Shown one piece after another: positions 17,032 to 24,306 of a stretch of 64,000 bases of DNA. Location: contig NZ_CM002285.1 in the NCBI RefSeq assembly GCF_000497445.1, positions 5,008,787 to 5,072,786 of the forward strand, read 5' to 3'. Positions within the stretch are counted from its first letter, which is position 1, and each line of letters begins with the position of its first letter. Below the pieces are notes generated by a model, which saw nothing but the letters and a program-made list of their open reading frames with translations, was not told the DNA's origin and made no database searches. A program made the translations under genes and the position numbers. The DNA comes from Streptomyces roseochromogenus subsp. oscitans DS 12.976. Lineage in GTDB: Bacteria; Actinomycetota; Actinomycetes; Streptomycetales; Streptomycetaceae.

Positions 17032-17208
17032 ATGCCGATCCTCCGCTGGCGGAAGTCGACCTACAGCCCCGACGGCTCGAACTGTGTCGAGATAGCCACC
17101 ACACCCTCAGCTGTCCGCATCCGTGACTCGAAGAACAGCACCGGCCCTCAGCTCATGGTCACCCCCCACGCTTGGGCGCACTTCCTGCCGTTCGCCACCG
17201 AAGCGTAG
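17032..17208 (+). CDS. DUF397 protein, partner of XRE copy 1
   Basis: 58 residues, below usual annotation limits. ATG with AAGGAG overlapping the end of the XRE gene. DUF397 signature: LRWRKSTYSPDGSNCVEIA at the N-terminus, then VRIRDSKN and a hydrophobic C-terminal AWAHFLPFA. Small soluble protein presumed to bind or counteract the adjacent XRE regulator (as Scr2 does for Scr1). Clearly co-transcribed with it. Confidence 0.88.
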   Translation: MPILRWRKSTYSPDGSNCVEIATTPSAVRIRDSKNSTGPQLMVTPHAWAHFLPFATEA

Positions 17209-17296
17209 AAGTTCGCGCAAGTTCGTGGTGGTGGAAGCCTCCTGGCCCGCAAGCTCATCCCCAGTGATCGCCCACCACGGTCGAAGGAGGCCAAGC

Positions 17297-17524
17297 ATGG
17301 TGTTGCGCAAGCTGGGAAAGGACCCCGAGAGTCCGGAAGGCAAGTCGCCGACCGTGTACCTGGACGACGAGAAGGACACCTACTTGGTCCAGGGCTGGAA
17401 GGTGGCCGATAAGGACAGGCGCTCGCAGTTGGATCTCCCCGTTCACGAAGACGTCGTAGAGATCCCCCGACGCATGGTGCAGTTCTTCCTGGAGGTGAAC
17501 AGTGGTGGCGATGCTGACGCTTGA
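17297..17524 (+). CDS. Small hypothetical protein upstream of DUF6879
   Basis: 75 residues, ATG with AAGGAGG six bases upstream, a strong translation signal. No domain recognised; composition is charged (many Lys, Asp, Glu), with a possible beta-rich stretch TVYLDDEKDTYLVQGWKV. Its 3' end overlaps the DUF6879 start by 23 bases, so the two are translationally coupled and probably work together. Similar small proteins accompany DUF6879 in other Streptomyces, as far as I recall. Confidence 0.75.
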   Translation: MVLRKLGKDPESPEGKSPTVYLDDEKDTYLVQGWKVADKDRRSQLDLPVHEDVVEIPRRMVQFFLEVNSGGDADA

Positions 17525-18026
17525 GGAGCGGCTTCGGCGCTGCACCCGTGCCGCCGTGCACCTGGAGATGCGCGACGGATACATGCGCTCAGATCCCCGG
17601 TTCGTAGCCTGGCAGCAGGGTGTCAGGAACGACTCGGCTGACAGCGACCCGGAGCGCCGTCCGTGGCTGCGGCTGGTCGCCGACCTGGTGGCCCAGGGAG
17701 TCGAGGTGCGCAGGGCGCGGATCGTGTCGGAGCCGGTCTCGGACTACATCAGGTTCGAGCACCACCTGACCGGCCCCACCGTGTCGGCGGGCGAGCAAGT
17801 TCGCTGGCTGTCTCGCAGGCGTGCTTCCGGGCTCGCCCTGCCGGGCAACGACTTCTGGCTCTTCGATGACAGCTCGGTGGTCTTCCACCATTTCGCCGGA
17901 GACGGCGAACTCGCCCCGGACGACGAGGAGTTCACCGACGATCCGGCGGTCGTGAAACTCTGCGCGAGCGCGTTCGACTCCGTCTGGTCCCTGGCAGTGC
18001 CGCACGCGGACTACCAGCTAACCTGA
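17502..18026 (+). CDS. DUF6879 family protein
   Basis: 174 residues; GTG at 17502 (ribosome binding site GGAGG six bases upstream; ATG at 17511 possible). The conserved features I associate with DUF6879 are present: LEMRDGYMRSDPRF, VRRARIVSEPVSDYIRFEH, LPGNDFWLFDD and VVFHHFAGDG. Function unknown; the family is almost confined to actinomycetes and lies beside XRE-DUF5753 genes, as here (15 bases before XRE copy 2). It may be an effector controlled by that regulator. Confidence 0.85.
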   Translation: MVAMLTLEERLRRCTRAAVHLEMRDGYMRSDPRFVAWQQGVRNDSADSDPERRPWLRLVADLVAQGVEVRRARIVSEPVSDYIRFEHHLTGPTVSAGEQVRWLSRRRASGLALPGNDFWLFDDSSVVFHHFAGDGELAPDDEEFTDDPAVVKLCASAFDSVWSLAVPHADYQLT

Positions 18027-18041
18027 TCCACCATCCTCAGC

Positions 18042-18884
18042 GTGACCTCATCCAGCGTCAAGCAAGCACGGCAAGCCCTCGGCCGGCGTCTGCGCGAGAT
18101 CCGCAAGGACGCCGGCCTCACGGCTCGGGAGCTGGCACGGCGCGCCGGCTGGCACGAGTCCAAGTGCTCGCGCCTTGAGAACGGGCACACACCGCCGTCC
18201 GATGCTGACATCCGCACGTACACAGCCCACTGTGCTGCCCACGAACAGACAGCTGACCTCATTGCCACAGCGCGCGGCATAGAAGGTGCGTACATTCAGT
18301 GGCGGCGCATGGAGCGGGCGGGCCTGAAGCGCGTCCAGCAATCAGTAGCGCCTCTGTTCGAGCGCACGCGCCGCTTTCGCGGCTACCAGCCGTGGGTGAT
18401 CCCGGGCCTGCTCCAATCTGCGGCGTATACGCGAGCTGTACTGAGCACCGTGGCGCATCTGCGGGACGTGCCCGACGACATCGACGAGGCCGTAGCCGTC
18501 CGCATGGATCGCCAGCGCATCCTGCACTCCGGCGACCACAGATTCGCGATGCTCGTCGAGGAGTGGGTGCTGCGCACGGTCATCGGCGACAGCGACACCA
18601 TGGCCGGAGCACTTGGCCATCTCATCTCCGTCGCTTCGCTGCCCTCGGTCAGCCTGGGCGTCATTCCCCTCGGAACGCCCCGGGGAGCTGGATGGCCCGT
18701 CGAGTCGTTCACCATGTACGACGACGCGCAGGTCAACGTGGAACTTGTCTCCGCTCACCTGACAGTCACGCAGCCCGGCGAGATCGCCGAATACACCAAG
18801 GTGTTCGCGGAGCTGTCAGGCATCGCTGTGTACGGCGCACAGGCCAGATCGCTCATCACCGCCGCCATCGATGCCTTCGGGTAA
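18042..18884 (+). CDS. XRE-DUF5753 regulator (Scr1/WhiJ-like), copy 2
   Basis: 280 residues, GTG start. Helix-turn-helix TARELARRAGWHESKCSRLENGH (residues about 28-50), followed by DUF5753 with IPGLLQSAAYTRAVL, AVRMDRQRILH and the C-terminal MYDDAQVNVELVSAHLTV strand region. Unlike copies 1, 3 and 4 it lacks a DUF397 partner; instead DUF6879 lies directly upstream in the same operon. It shares domain order but little motif identity with copy 1, so it is not a recent duplication. Confidence 0.9.
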   Translation: MTSSSVKQARQALGRRLREIRKDAGLTARELARRAGWHESKCSRLENGHTPPSDADIRTYTAHCAAHEQTADLIATARGIEGAYIQWRRMERAGLKRVQQSVAPLFERTRRFRGYQPWVIPGLLQSAAYTRAVLSTVAHLRDVPDDIDEAVAVRMDRQRILHSGDHRFAMLVEEWVLRTVIGDSDTMAGALGHLISVASLPSVSLGVIPLGTPRGAGWPVESFTMYDDAQVNVELVSAHLTVTQPGEIAEYTKVFAELSGIAVYGAQARSLITAAIDAFG

Positions 18885-18946
18885 CCGCCGCGCAAGTCCG
18901 TAGAAGCTCGTGGCCCCCAAGCCGCCACCGCTCCAGCCTGGGCACC

Positions 18947-19159
18947 GTGGCAAGAGACCGGCAGACCTTCCCCTCCCCGCGTCCCGTTGATCTTCCGATC
19001 GGCTTCAACGCCTGGCTCCTGGACTGCGCTCCTGTCGCTGGCTGCGACACCTGCCGGTCCGAGTGGCAGCGTCTCAACGAGGCCAAGGGGCTGGGCAACA
19101 TCACCCAGGCCGCCAAGCACGCCACGAACATCCGCGATCACGCCTCTGGGGCCCACTGA
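18947..19159 (+). CDS. Small Cys-containing hypothetical protein
   Basis: 70 residues from GTG at 18947. Strong third-position G/C bias. Contains the cluster LLDCAPVAGCDTC, three Cys that could bind a metal or form disulfides, within an otherwise soluble protein. Function unknown. Its stop overlaps the next start (ATGA), so it belongs to the same operon as the frameshifted gene that follows. Confidence 0.65.
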   Translation: MARDRQTFPSPRPVDLPIGFNAWLLDCAPVAGCDTCRSEWQRLNEAKGLGNITQAAKHATNIRDHASGAH

Positions 19160-19618
19160 TGACGATGGACATGCAGTCGTACAGGGACAGCCGCAAGCAA
19201 GCCGTCGCCCTGCGACACGGCCGGGACCTCGTGTCGCCCAAGCTGTTCGCGAGGCTGGCGGTGTGCCGAGGAGTACGGGTACGAGAGGTCCATGGCCGAG
19301 CGGATCATGAACGAGGCCATCACCCTGTGCTATGTGATGGGCAGCACCCACGCGGGCGACGTCATGGCCCCGAGCAAGGCCGTGGACCCCGGCTGGCACA
19401 CGTTCATGCTCCACACCGAGGACTACGCCGACTGGTGCGCCGAGAACTTCGGCTACTTCCTGCACCACCGGCCGAACAGCAAGGTCCGCACGCAGGGCCT
19501 CATGGTCGATGTCGTCGGGCGCATCAAGGCCGAGGGCTTCGCGGTCGACGAGCGTCTCTGGAGCACCGCGGCGGAGTGCAACGCGCCGACATGCTGCGGC
19601 GACGGCCCCTGCTGTTGA
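19159..19618 (+). pseudogene. Frameshifted glycine-rich-domain-like gene
   Basis: Two reading frames must be joined. The first (ATG at 19159, or 19171) runs through GRDLVSPKLFARLA to about 19260; the second continues EEYGYERSMAERIM to WHTFMLHTEDYADWC, FLHHRPNS and a Cys-rich end (TCCGDGPCC) at 19618. Skipping one base near 19257-19264 gives a continuous RLACAEEYGY, so a one-base insertion is the simplest explanation. The family (called glycine-rich domain-containing in Streptomyces) has the same DLV-LF-RL and GWH-HT-DYA-FC-HH pattern. It is either a recent pseudogene, a sequencing error, or a programmed shift. Confidence 0.7.
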
Positions 19619-19694
19619 TACGGGCCACCGTCAGTGCCAGCCGCTAGTGTCCGGCCCTCACGGTCCGGGACTCTAGGTGCAAACAGGGAGTTTC

Positions 19695-20123
19695 ATGGCA
19701 ACTGCCGAAGGAACCAAGGGCCGCGGGCGGGTAACCGTCTTCTCCGTGTTCGGGCCCGTCTTCGGTTACGCGACCACCCTCGTGGATGACCAGCAGCTCG
19801 CCTACGTGGGGCCGCTGACCCCCGGTGTCGGGTGGCGTCTGCTCTGGAGGATGGCGGAGCGGTGCCACAACGACGGGGCTACGGAAACCAGAAAGGCCGA
19901 GTGGATCGTCTCGCAGGCATCCCGGGCGTTCATCTGCGGCAGCGGCGTTGTCGTGAAGCTCTCCGACGCTGACTGGGTGATGGAGCCCGGGGGATGGCTC
20001 GTGGAGCTTGGCGGCTCCTGGTGCAACCAGGACGTGCTGGTCACCGGCAATCTCACGGTGCCGGCACTTGCCGCTGAGCAGATCGCCCCGAAACACACCT
20101 ACTACCCGCAGTACGTGGACTGA
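19695..20123 (+). CDS. Hypothetical protein at the island's right end
   Basis: 142 residues, ATG with a GGGAG ribosome binding site. Not recognised. A predicted mixed alpha/beta soluble protein with several Trp and Cys (AERCHND, FICGSG, GSWCNQD). Lower third-position G/C than the neighbouring core genes, in line with acquired DNA. It converges with pitH1 and is closed by a strong hairpin. Confidence 0.75.
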   Translation: MATAEGTKGRGRVTVFSVFGPVFGYATTLVDDQQLAYVGPLTPGVGWRLLWRMAERCHNDGATETRKAEWIVSQASRAFICGSGVVVKLSDADWVMEPGGWLVELGGSWCNQDVLVTGNLTVPALAAEQIAPKHTYYPQYVD

Positions 20124-20135
20124 GCCCCCATGAGA

Positions 20136-20171
20136 CGCCCCGGCCATCCCTCATGGGGGATGGCCGGGGCG
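20136..20171. terminator. Bidirectional terminator between the island and pitH1
   Basis: Perfect 15-bp stem (CGCCCCGGCCATCCC and its complement) with a six-base loop, between two convergent genes. Confidence 0.85.
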
Positions 20172-20223
20172 GGCTCGCCTTTCAGCCTGCCGAGACGGGT
20201 GGGCGGAGGGAAAAGAAAGGGGG

Positions 20224-21222
20224 TTACAACACCGTCAGCTTGAGGAGGCCCAGGGCCAGGGCAGCGACCAGGGCCGCTGCCGGCATCGTGATGAACCAGC
20301 CCAGGACGATGTTCTTGGCCACGCCCCAGCGGACGGCGTTGAGGCGCTTGGTCGCGCCCACGCCCATGATGGCCGAGGTGATGACGTGGGTCGTGGAGAT
20401 CGGCGCCTTGAAGAGGAACGCCGTGCCGAACATGATCGAGGCGCCGGTGGCCTCCGCGGCGAAGCCCTGCGGGGGGTCCAGTTCGATGATCTTGCGGCCC
20501 AGGGTGCGCATGATGCGCCAGCCGCCCGCGTAGGTGCCCAGGGACAGCATGATCGCCGAGACCAGCTTCACCCAGACCGGGATCGGGTCGCCGAACGTCT
20601 CATGGCCGGAAATCACCAGTGCCATCACGACCACGCCCATGGTCTTCTGCGCGTCCTGGAGACCGTGACCGAGGGCCATTCCGGCGGCCGAAACCGTTTG
20701 CGCGATGCGGAAGCCCCGCTTCGCCTTGTGCGGGTTGGCGCGGCGGAACAGCCACATGATGGCCAGCATGACCAGGTAGCCGACGACCAGACCCACCACC
20801 GGGGACAGGAACATCGGGATGATGACCTTGTCCACCACGCCGTTCCAGTGGACCGCCGTACCGCCCGCCAGGGCCGCCCCCACCAGGCCGCCGAACAAGG
20901 CGTGGGAGGAGGAGGACGGGAGGCCGAAGTACCAGGTGATCAAGTTCCAGGCGATGGCGCCTACCAGGGCGGCGAAGAGGATGCCCATCCCCGTGGAGCC
21001 GGAGGGGGTCGCGATCAAGCCCTCGCTGACCGTCTTGGCGACGCCCGAGCCCAGGAAGGCACCGGCGAGGTTCATCACCGCCGCCATGGCGAGAGCCGCC
21101 CGCGGGGTCAGCGCCCGCGTCGACACCGACGTGGCGATTGCGTTCGCCGAGTCGTGGAAGCCGTTCGTATACGTGAAGAAGAGCGCGACCGCGATGGTCA
21201 CGATCAGGGCGAAGGTGTCCAT
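20224..21222 (-). CDS. pitH1: Low-affinity inorganic phosphate transporter (Pit family)
   Basis: 332 residues with about ten membrane helices. PiT/PHO4 signatures: TNGFHDSANAIATSVSTRAL near the N-terminus and the repeated element near the C-terminus (FKAPISTTHVITSAIMGVG), plus LPSSSSHALFGG in the first half. Carries metal-phosphate in symport with protons when phosphate is plentiful, complementing PstSCAB. Downstream of the DUF47 gene by seven bases, a pairing seen widely. I identify it as the S. coelicolor pitH1 equivalent by its neighbours. Confidence 0.94.
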   Translation of the reverse strand: MDTFALIVTIAVALFFTYTNGFHDSANAIATSVSTRALTPRAALAMAAVMNLAGAFLGSGVAKTVSEGLIATPSGSTGMGILFAALVGAIAWNLITWYFGLPSSSSHALFGGLVGAALAGGTAVHWNGVVDKVIIPMFLSPVVGLVVGYLVMLAIMWLFRRANPHKAKRGFRIAQTVSAAGMALGHGLQDAQKTMGVVVMALVISGHETFGDPIPVWVKLVSAIMLSLGTYAGGWRIMRTLGRKIIELDPPQGFAAEATGASIMFGTAFLFKAPISTTHVITSAIMGVGATKRLNAVRWGVAKNIVLGWFITMPAAALVAALALGLLKLTVL

Positions 21223-21229
21223 CGACGCC

Positions 21230-21850
21230 TCAGGACTCCTTGACGGCGATGGTCTCCACCGTGTTCGCCACGTGCTCGAACGCGTCCGCCGCCTCTTCCA
21301 GGACGTCCACGATCTGCTTGAGTTTGAGCACCTCGATCGCGTCGTACTTGCCGTTGAAGAGGTGGGCCAGCAGCTTGCGGTGGATCTGGTCCGCCTGGTT
21401 CTCCAGACGGTTGACCTCGATCCAGTACTCGGTGAGGTTGTCCAGCGTGCGCAGGTGCGGCATCGCCTCCGCCGTCAGCTCGGCCGCCCGGGCCAGCACC
21501 TCGATCTGCTGCTCGACACCCTTCGGCAGTTCCTCGATGTTGTAGAGGACGACCAGGTCGACGGCCTCCTCCATGAAGTCCATGATGTCGTCGAGGGAAG
21601 ATGCGAGGGAGTAGATGTCCTCGCGGTCGAACGGCGTGATGAACGAGGAGTTCAGCTGGTGGAAGATCGCATGCGTGGCGTCGTCACCTGCGTGTTCCGC
21701 GGCCCGCATACGCTCTGCGATCTCGGCTCGGGCAGGTGCGTCCGCCCCGAGCAGTTCCATCAGGAGTTTCGAGCCGGTGACGATGTTGTCCGCGGATGCG
21801 GCGAACATGTCGTAGAAGCTCGTCTCCCTGGGGGTCAGACGAAAGCGCAC
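21230..21850 (-). CDS. DUF47 / PhoU-like phosphate transport accessory protein
   Basis: 206 residues, GTG start. All-helical PhoU-like protein with the DUF47 pattern: an N-terminal FYDMFAASADNI, then GDDATHAIFHQLNSSFITPFDREDI with metal-coordinating acidic residues and DDIMDFMEEAVDL. In other bacteria DUF47 proteins regulate Pit transporters encoded next to them. First gene of a two-gene operon with pitH1. A TAGCAT hexamer about 40 bases upstream is a likely -10. Divergent from csoR. Confidence 0.93.
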   Translation of the reverse strand: MRFRLTPRETSFYDMFAASADNIVTGSKLLMELLGADAPARAEIAERMRAAEHAGDDATHAIFHQLNSSFITPFDREDIYSLASSLDDIMDFMEEAVDLVVLYNIEELPKGVEQQIEVLARAAELTAEAMPHLRTLDNLTEYWIEVNRLENQADQIHRKLLAHLFNGKYDAIEVLKLKQIVDVLEEAADAFEHVANTVETIAVKES

Positions 21851-22005
21851 GTGGGGTCCTCGGGGTGCTTCGGTTTCGGTCAGGCTGATGCTAGGCGCAT
21901 CATCCGGCCACGGCTATCGGGCCGCATCCCAGTGTCGCCCATCGGGCAGAGTGATCAGCACGGGGGCGCACCAAGGGCTCCTTACCCCGCAAAGTTCGTT
22001 ACCAT

Positions 22006-22022
22006 ATACCCACCAGGGGTAT
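22006..22022. promoter_or_regulatory. CsoR operator
   Basis: ATACCC, five bases, GGGTAT: the pseudo-palindrome bound by CsoR-type repressors, 34 bases upstream of csoR and in the divergent gap with the DUF47-pit operon. Predicts copper-relieved autoregulation. Confidence 0.85.
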
Positions 22023-22056
22023 CTATTACCGGCTCGTACCGAGATGGAGGCTCGCG

Positions 22057-22401
22057 ATGACGACGACCGAGGCCGGCGCCACGGCACCCTCCGAGACCGC
22101 GAGTGAGCCCGCGCACACCACGCACGGGTATCACAAGCAGAAGGACGAGCACCTCAAGCGGCTGCGCCGGATCGAGGGGCAGATCCGCGGGTTGCAGCGG
22201 ATGGTCGACGAGGACACGTACTGCATCGACATACTCACCCAGGTCTCCGCCTCCACCAAGGCGCTGCAGTCCTTCGCGCTGCAGCTGCTGGAGGAGCATC
22301 TGCGGCACTGTGTGGCCGACGCGGCTCTCAAGGGTGGCGACGAGATCGACACGAAGGTGGACGAGGCGACGAAGGCGATCGGCCGCCTGCTGCGGTCCTG
22401 A
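22057..22401 (+). CDS. csoR: Copper-sensing transcriptional repressor CsoR
   Basis: 114 residues. The CsoR W-X-Y-Z copper site is intact and correctly spaced: Cys56 in DTYCIDIL, His81 and Cys85 in EEHLRHC (intervals of 25 and 4). The DNA-binding face HLKRLRRIEGQIRGLQRM is typical. The N-terminal 24 residues are a flexible extension. Cu(I) binding releases DNA. ATG with GGAGG eight bases upstream; operator in its own promoter. It corresponds to the studied S. lividans CsoR (SCO4136 family). Confidence 0.95.
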   Translation: MTTTEAGATAPSETASEPAHTTHGYHKQKDEHLKRLRRIEGQIRGLQRMVDEDTYCIDILTQVSASTKALQSFALQLLEEHLRHCVADAALKGGDEIDTKVDEATKAIGRLLRS

Positions 22402-22422
22402 CCTCGTCTGTCAGGAATCCCG

Positions 22423-22578
22423 TCATTCCCGTTCCTCGGCCACCCGCAGCACCTCGTCGATGCTCTCCAGGCTGAGCCGGTCCTCGGCCTCGGAGGCCGC
22501 GATGATCAGCTCTCCGCACAGCTCGATCTCGGCGAGGGCCACGTGGTCCTGCACCGCCGTACCGCCGACCGGAGCCAC
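22423..22578 (-). CDS. Small conserved hypothetical protein
   Basis: About 51 residues from GTG at 22578 (a GTG at 22608 would give 61). Core VQDHVALAEIELCGELIIAA then RLSLESIDEVLRVAEE, a short amphipathic all-helical protein I recall as conserved in Streptomyces next to csoR. Acidic, no signal peptide. Function unknown. Converges with csoR, leaving 21 bases. Confidence 0.65.
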   Translation of the reverse strand: MAPVGGTAVQDHVALAEIELCGELIIAASEAEDRLSLESIDEVLRVAEERE

Positions 22579-22679
22579 TCGCCTCACCTCTTTTCCACAG
22601 TCACCCACTTCCTAGAGTAGGCAGCGCCCTACAGGCCGCGCATGGCACGGACGGGCTACTTACGGGGTGGCACCCAGGA

Positions 22680-23600
22680 CTAGTGCCCCGGCCGGTGCCC
22701 GTCCTTCGCGCTGTCGGCCTTCGCGCTGTCGGCCTTCGCGCCGCCGTCCTTCGGGCCGCCGTCCTCGGCGATACGGCCCGCGTAGATGTCCGCCGGGCGC
22801 GGCAGCCGTACGTCGGCGGGGGCGCCGAAGTCGTACAGCAGTGTTGTCGAGGCGACCGCCACGGGGGTCTGCTGCCGGCCGTTGACGAAGCTGAAGCGCT
22901 GCCTGAGCTTGCGGATACGGCCCTGGTCGTCGAGATAGGCGTCGAACGGAACCTCGGCCGTGGCGAACCCTTTCGCCGCCGCGGCCAGTGCCGCCCGGTT
23001 CTCGGCGGAGGCATGGCGCGCCGCGCCGCTCAGATCCGCCGTGCCCCGGTAGTGCCGTACCGCGGTCCCGCCGACCTCGGTCCGGCCGACATACGTCGCC
23101 GTCCGCGTCCCGCGCAGTACCTCGGCCGCCGCGTACGGATCGGTCGCGCCGCCGGTGACCAGGTTGCCGTCGGACAGCGTGGCGGTGTCCACCCGCACCC
23201 ACTTGCTCGCCGGCACGCCCGCGCCCCGGTTCTTCATGAACAGGGCGCCAGGAGCGAGGAGTTCGGTGATCGGCTGGTGCTCGGCGGTGCCCGCCGGGTC
23301 GTCGGGCAGGACGACCGTGAGCCGGCCGAGCCGGTGCCGGTAGTCGTAGACGCCGTGGCCGCGGATGGTCACCCGGGTGCCGCCCGTGGCCATCTCCATG
23401 GAGGTGGTGGCCTTGGAGGTGCCCGCGCCGCCCAGCGTGTCGGCGGCCCGGTGCAGGATGGCGACCGGGTCGCCCCCGCCCTTGACGTCCTCGGCGGCGG
23501 CCCCGGTGCCGGAACACCCCGTGGCACCCGCCCCCAGGCCGAGCATGATGCCGACCGCGACGAACGTCCTGCCCGCGTTCCTGTGCTGCCGCCGATCCAT
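22680..23600 (-). CDS. Secreted lipoprotein (LppX/LprG-like fold likely)
   Basis: 306 residues from ATG at 23600 (an upstream start at 23633 adds 11). Signal peptide with lipobox (GATGC). The body resembles actinobacterial lipoproteins that fold as a half-barrel lipid carrier, with repeated strands such as VTIRGHGVYDYRHRLGRL and a C-terminal TTLLYDFGAPADVRLP. The C-terminal tail is a low-complexity stretch with a 15-bp tandem DNA repeat (AKADS twice). Exact ligand unknown. Divergent from a small Cys-motif gene. Confidence 0.8.
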   Translation of the reverse strand: MDRRQHRNAGRTFVAVGIMLGLGAGATGCSGTGAAAEDVKGGGDPVAILHRAADTLGGAGTSKATTSMEMATGGTRVTIRGHGVYDYRHRLGRLTVVLPDDPAGTAEHQPITELLAPGALFMKNRGAGVPASKWVRVDTATLSDGNLVTGGATDPYAAAEVLRGTRTATYVGRTEVGGTAVRHYRGTADLSGAARHASAENRAALAAAAKGFATAEVPFDAYLDDQGRIRKLRQRFSFVNGRQQTPVAVASTTLLYDFGAPADVRLPRPADIYAGRIAEDGGPKDGGAKADSAKADSAKDGHRPGH

Positions 23601-23765
23601 CGCCTGCCTACCCCCAGCCGGTACGTCCGTCACGGGCCCCCTGTCGTTCGGTTAACGACGGGTAGGAGGTGTTGTCACGCGGCGCCGGGAGCCGGGGAGA
23701 GGCGTATGAGCCCCGTACGAGCGCCGTGTGAGCCCTGCCGGTGCCGGGTGGGTACCGTTGTCCGG

Positions 23766-23951
23766 GTGACAGCCAGCGCGGCACAGCAGGACGGGCCGGA
23801 GCCTGCCCGGTCGGGGCAGGAACATCGCACGACGACAACCGAACAGGGCCGGTTCTGCGTGGCCGGCTGCAGCTGCGGCTGGCGCGGCCCGGCCCGCAGA
23901 GCCCGCAGTCAGGCCCGTACGGACGCGGAGAGGCATCTCGCGGGACCCTGA
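23766..23951 (+). CDS. Small protein with CxCGW motif
   Basis: 61 residues, GTG start. The conserved block is TTTEQGRFCVAGCSCGWRGPARRARSQARTDAE in outline: three Cys around CSCGW followed by a basic helix, suggesting a small metal-binding or nucleic-acid-binding module. I recall orthologues in Streptomyces without known function. Expressed alone, divergent from the lipoprotein gene. Confidence 0.65.
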   Translation: MTASAAQQDGPEPARSGQEHRTTTTEQGRFCVAGCSCGWRGPARRARSQARTDAERHLAGP

Positions 23952-24306
23952 CGGGGGTTGAGCGTGCTCACGGGGGTTGACGCCCGCGTCACATGCGGCT
24001 GCGGGCGGCGGGGGCGAGCCACAGCATCCGGTCCACCTCTTCCTCTTCGTCCGGGGTTTCCTCTTCGTCCGGAGTGAAGGGCCGGCCCGGCCTCGAACGC
24101 CACTGAGCAAGGATCCCGCCGGCGCCTCGCCCGCGTCGGCCGGCGCATCCTCGCCCCCTTCCCGTATCCGCCCCGTCTCTGTTGCTCCCTGAGGATGAAT
24201 CCGTCGTCGTGCCGCGACCGGTTGCCCGAACACATGACTGTCCGTCACGACAATCGGCGTCGGCCGGACTTGAGCGGCCGCGCGGACGGACACCAGGGCG
24301 GATCAC
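23952..24306. other. Intergenic region before the beta-propeller gene
   Basis: No supportable gene. Contains two copies of ACGGGGGTTGA (near 23953 and 23969) and two of TCCTCTTCGTCCGG (near 24039 and 24057). A reverse-strand frame through the latter reads as an acidic repeat but lacks a start signal and homologous motifs. Confidence 0.35.

Noticed and set aside
23989..24306. Reverse frame with acidic EEETPDEEEE stretch
   Set aside because: The acidic part comes from a DNA repeat, there is no ribosome binding site and the rest is Arg/Gly-rich noise.
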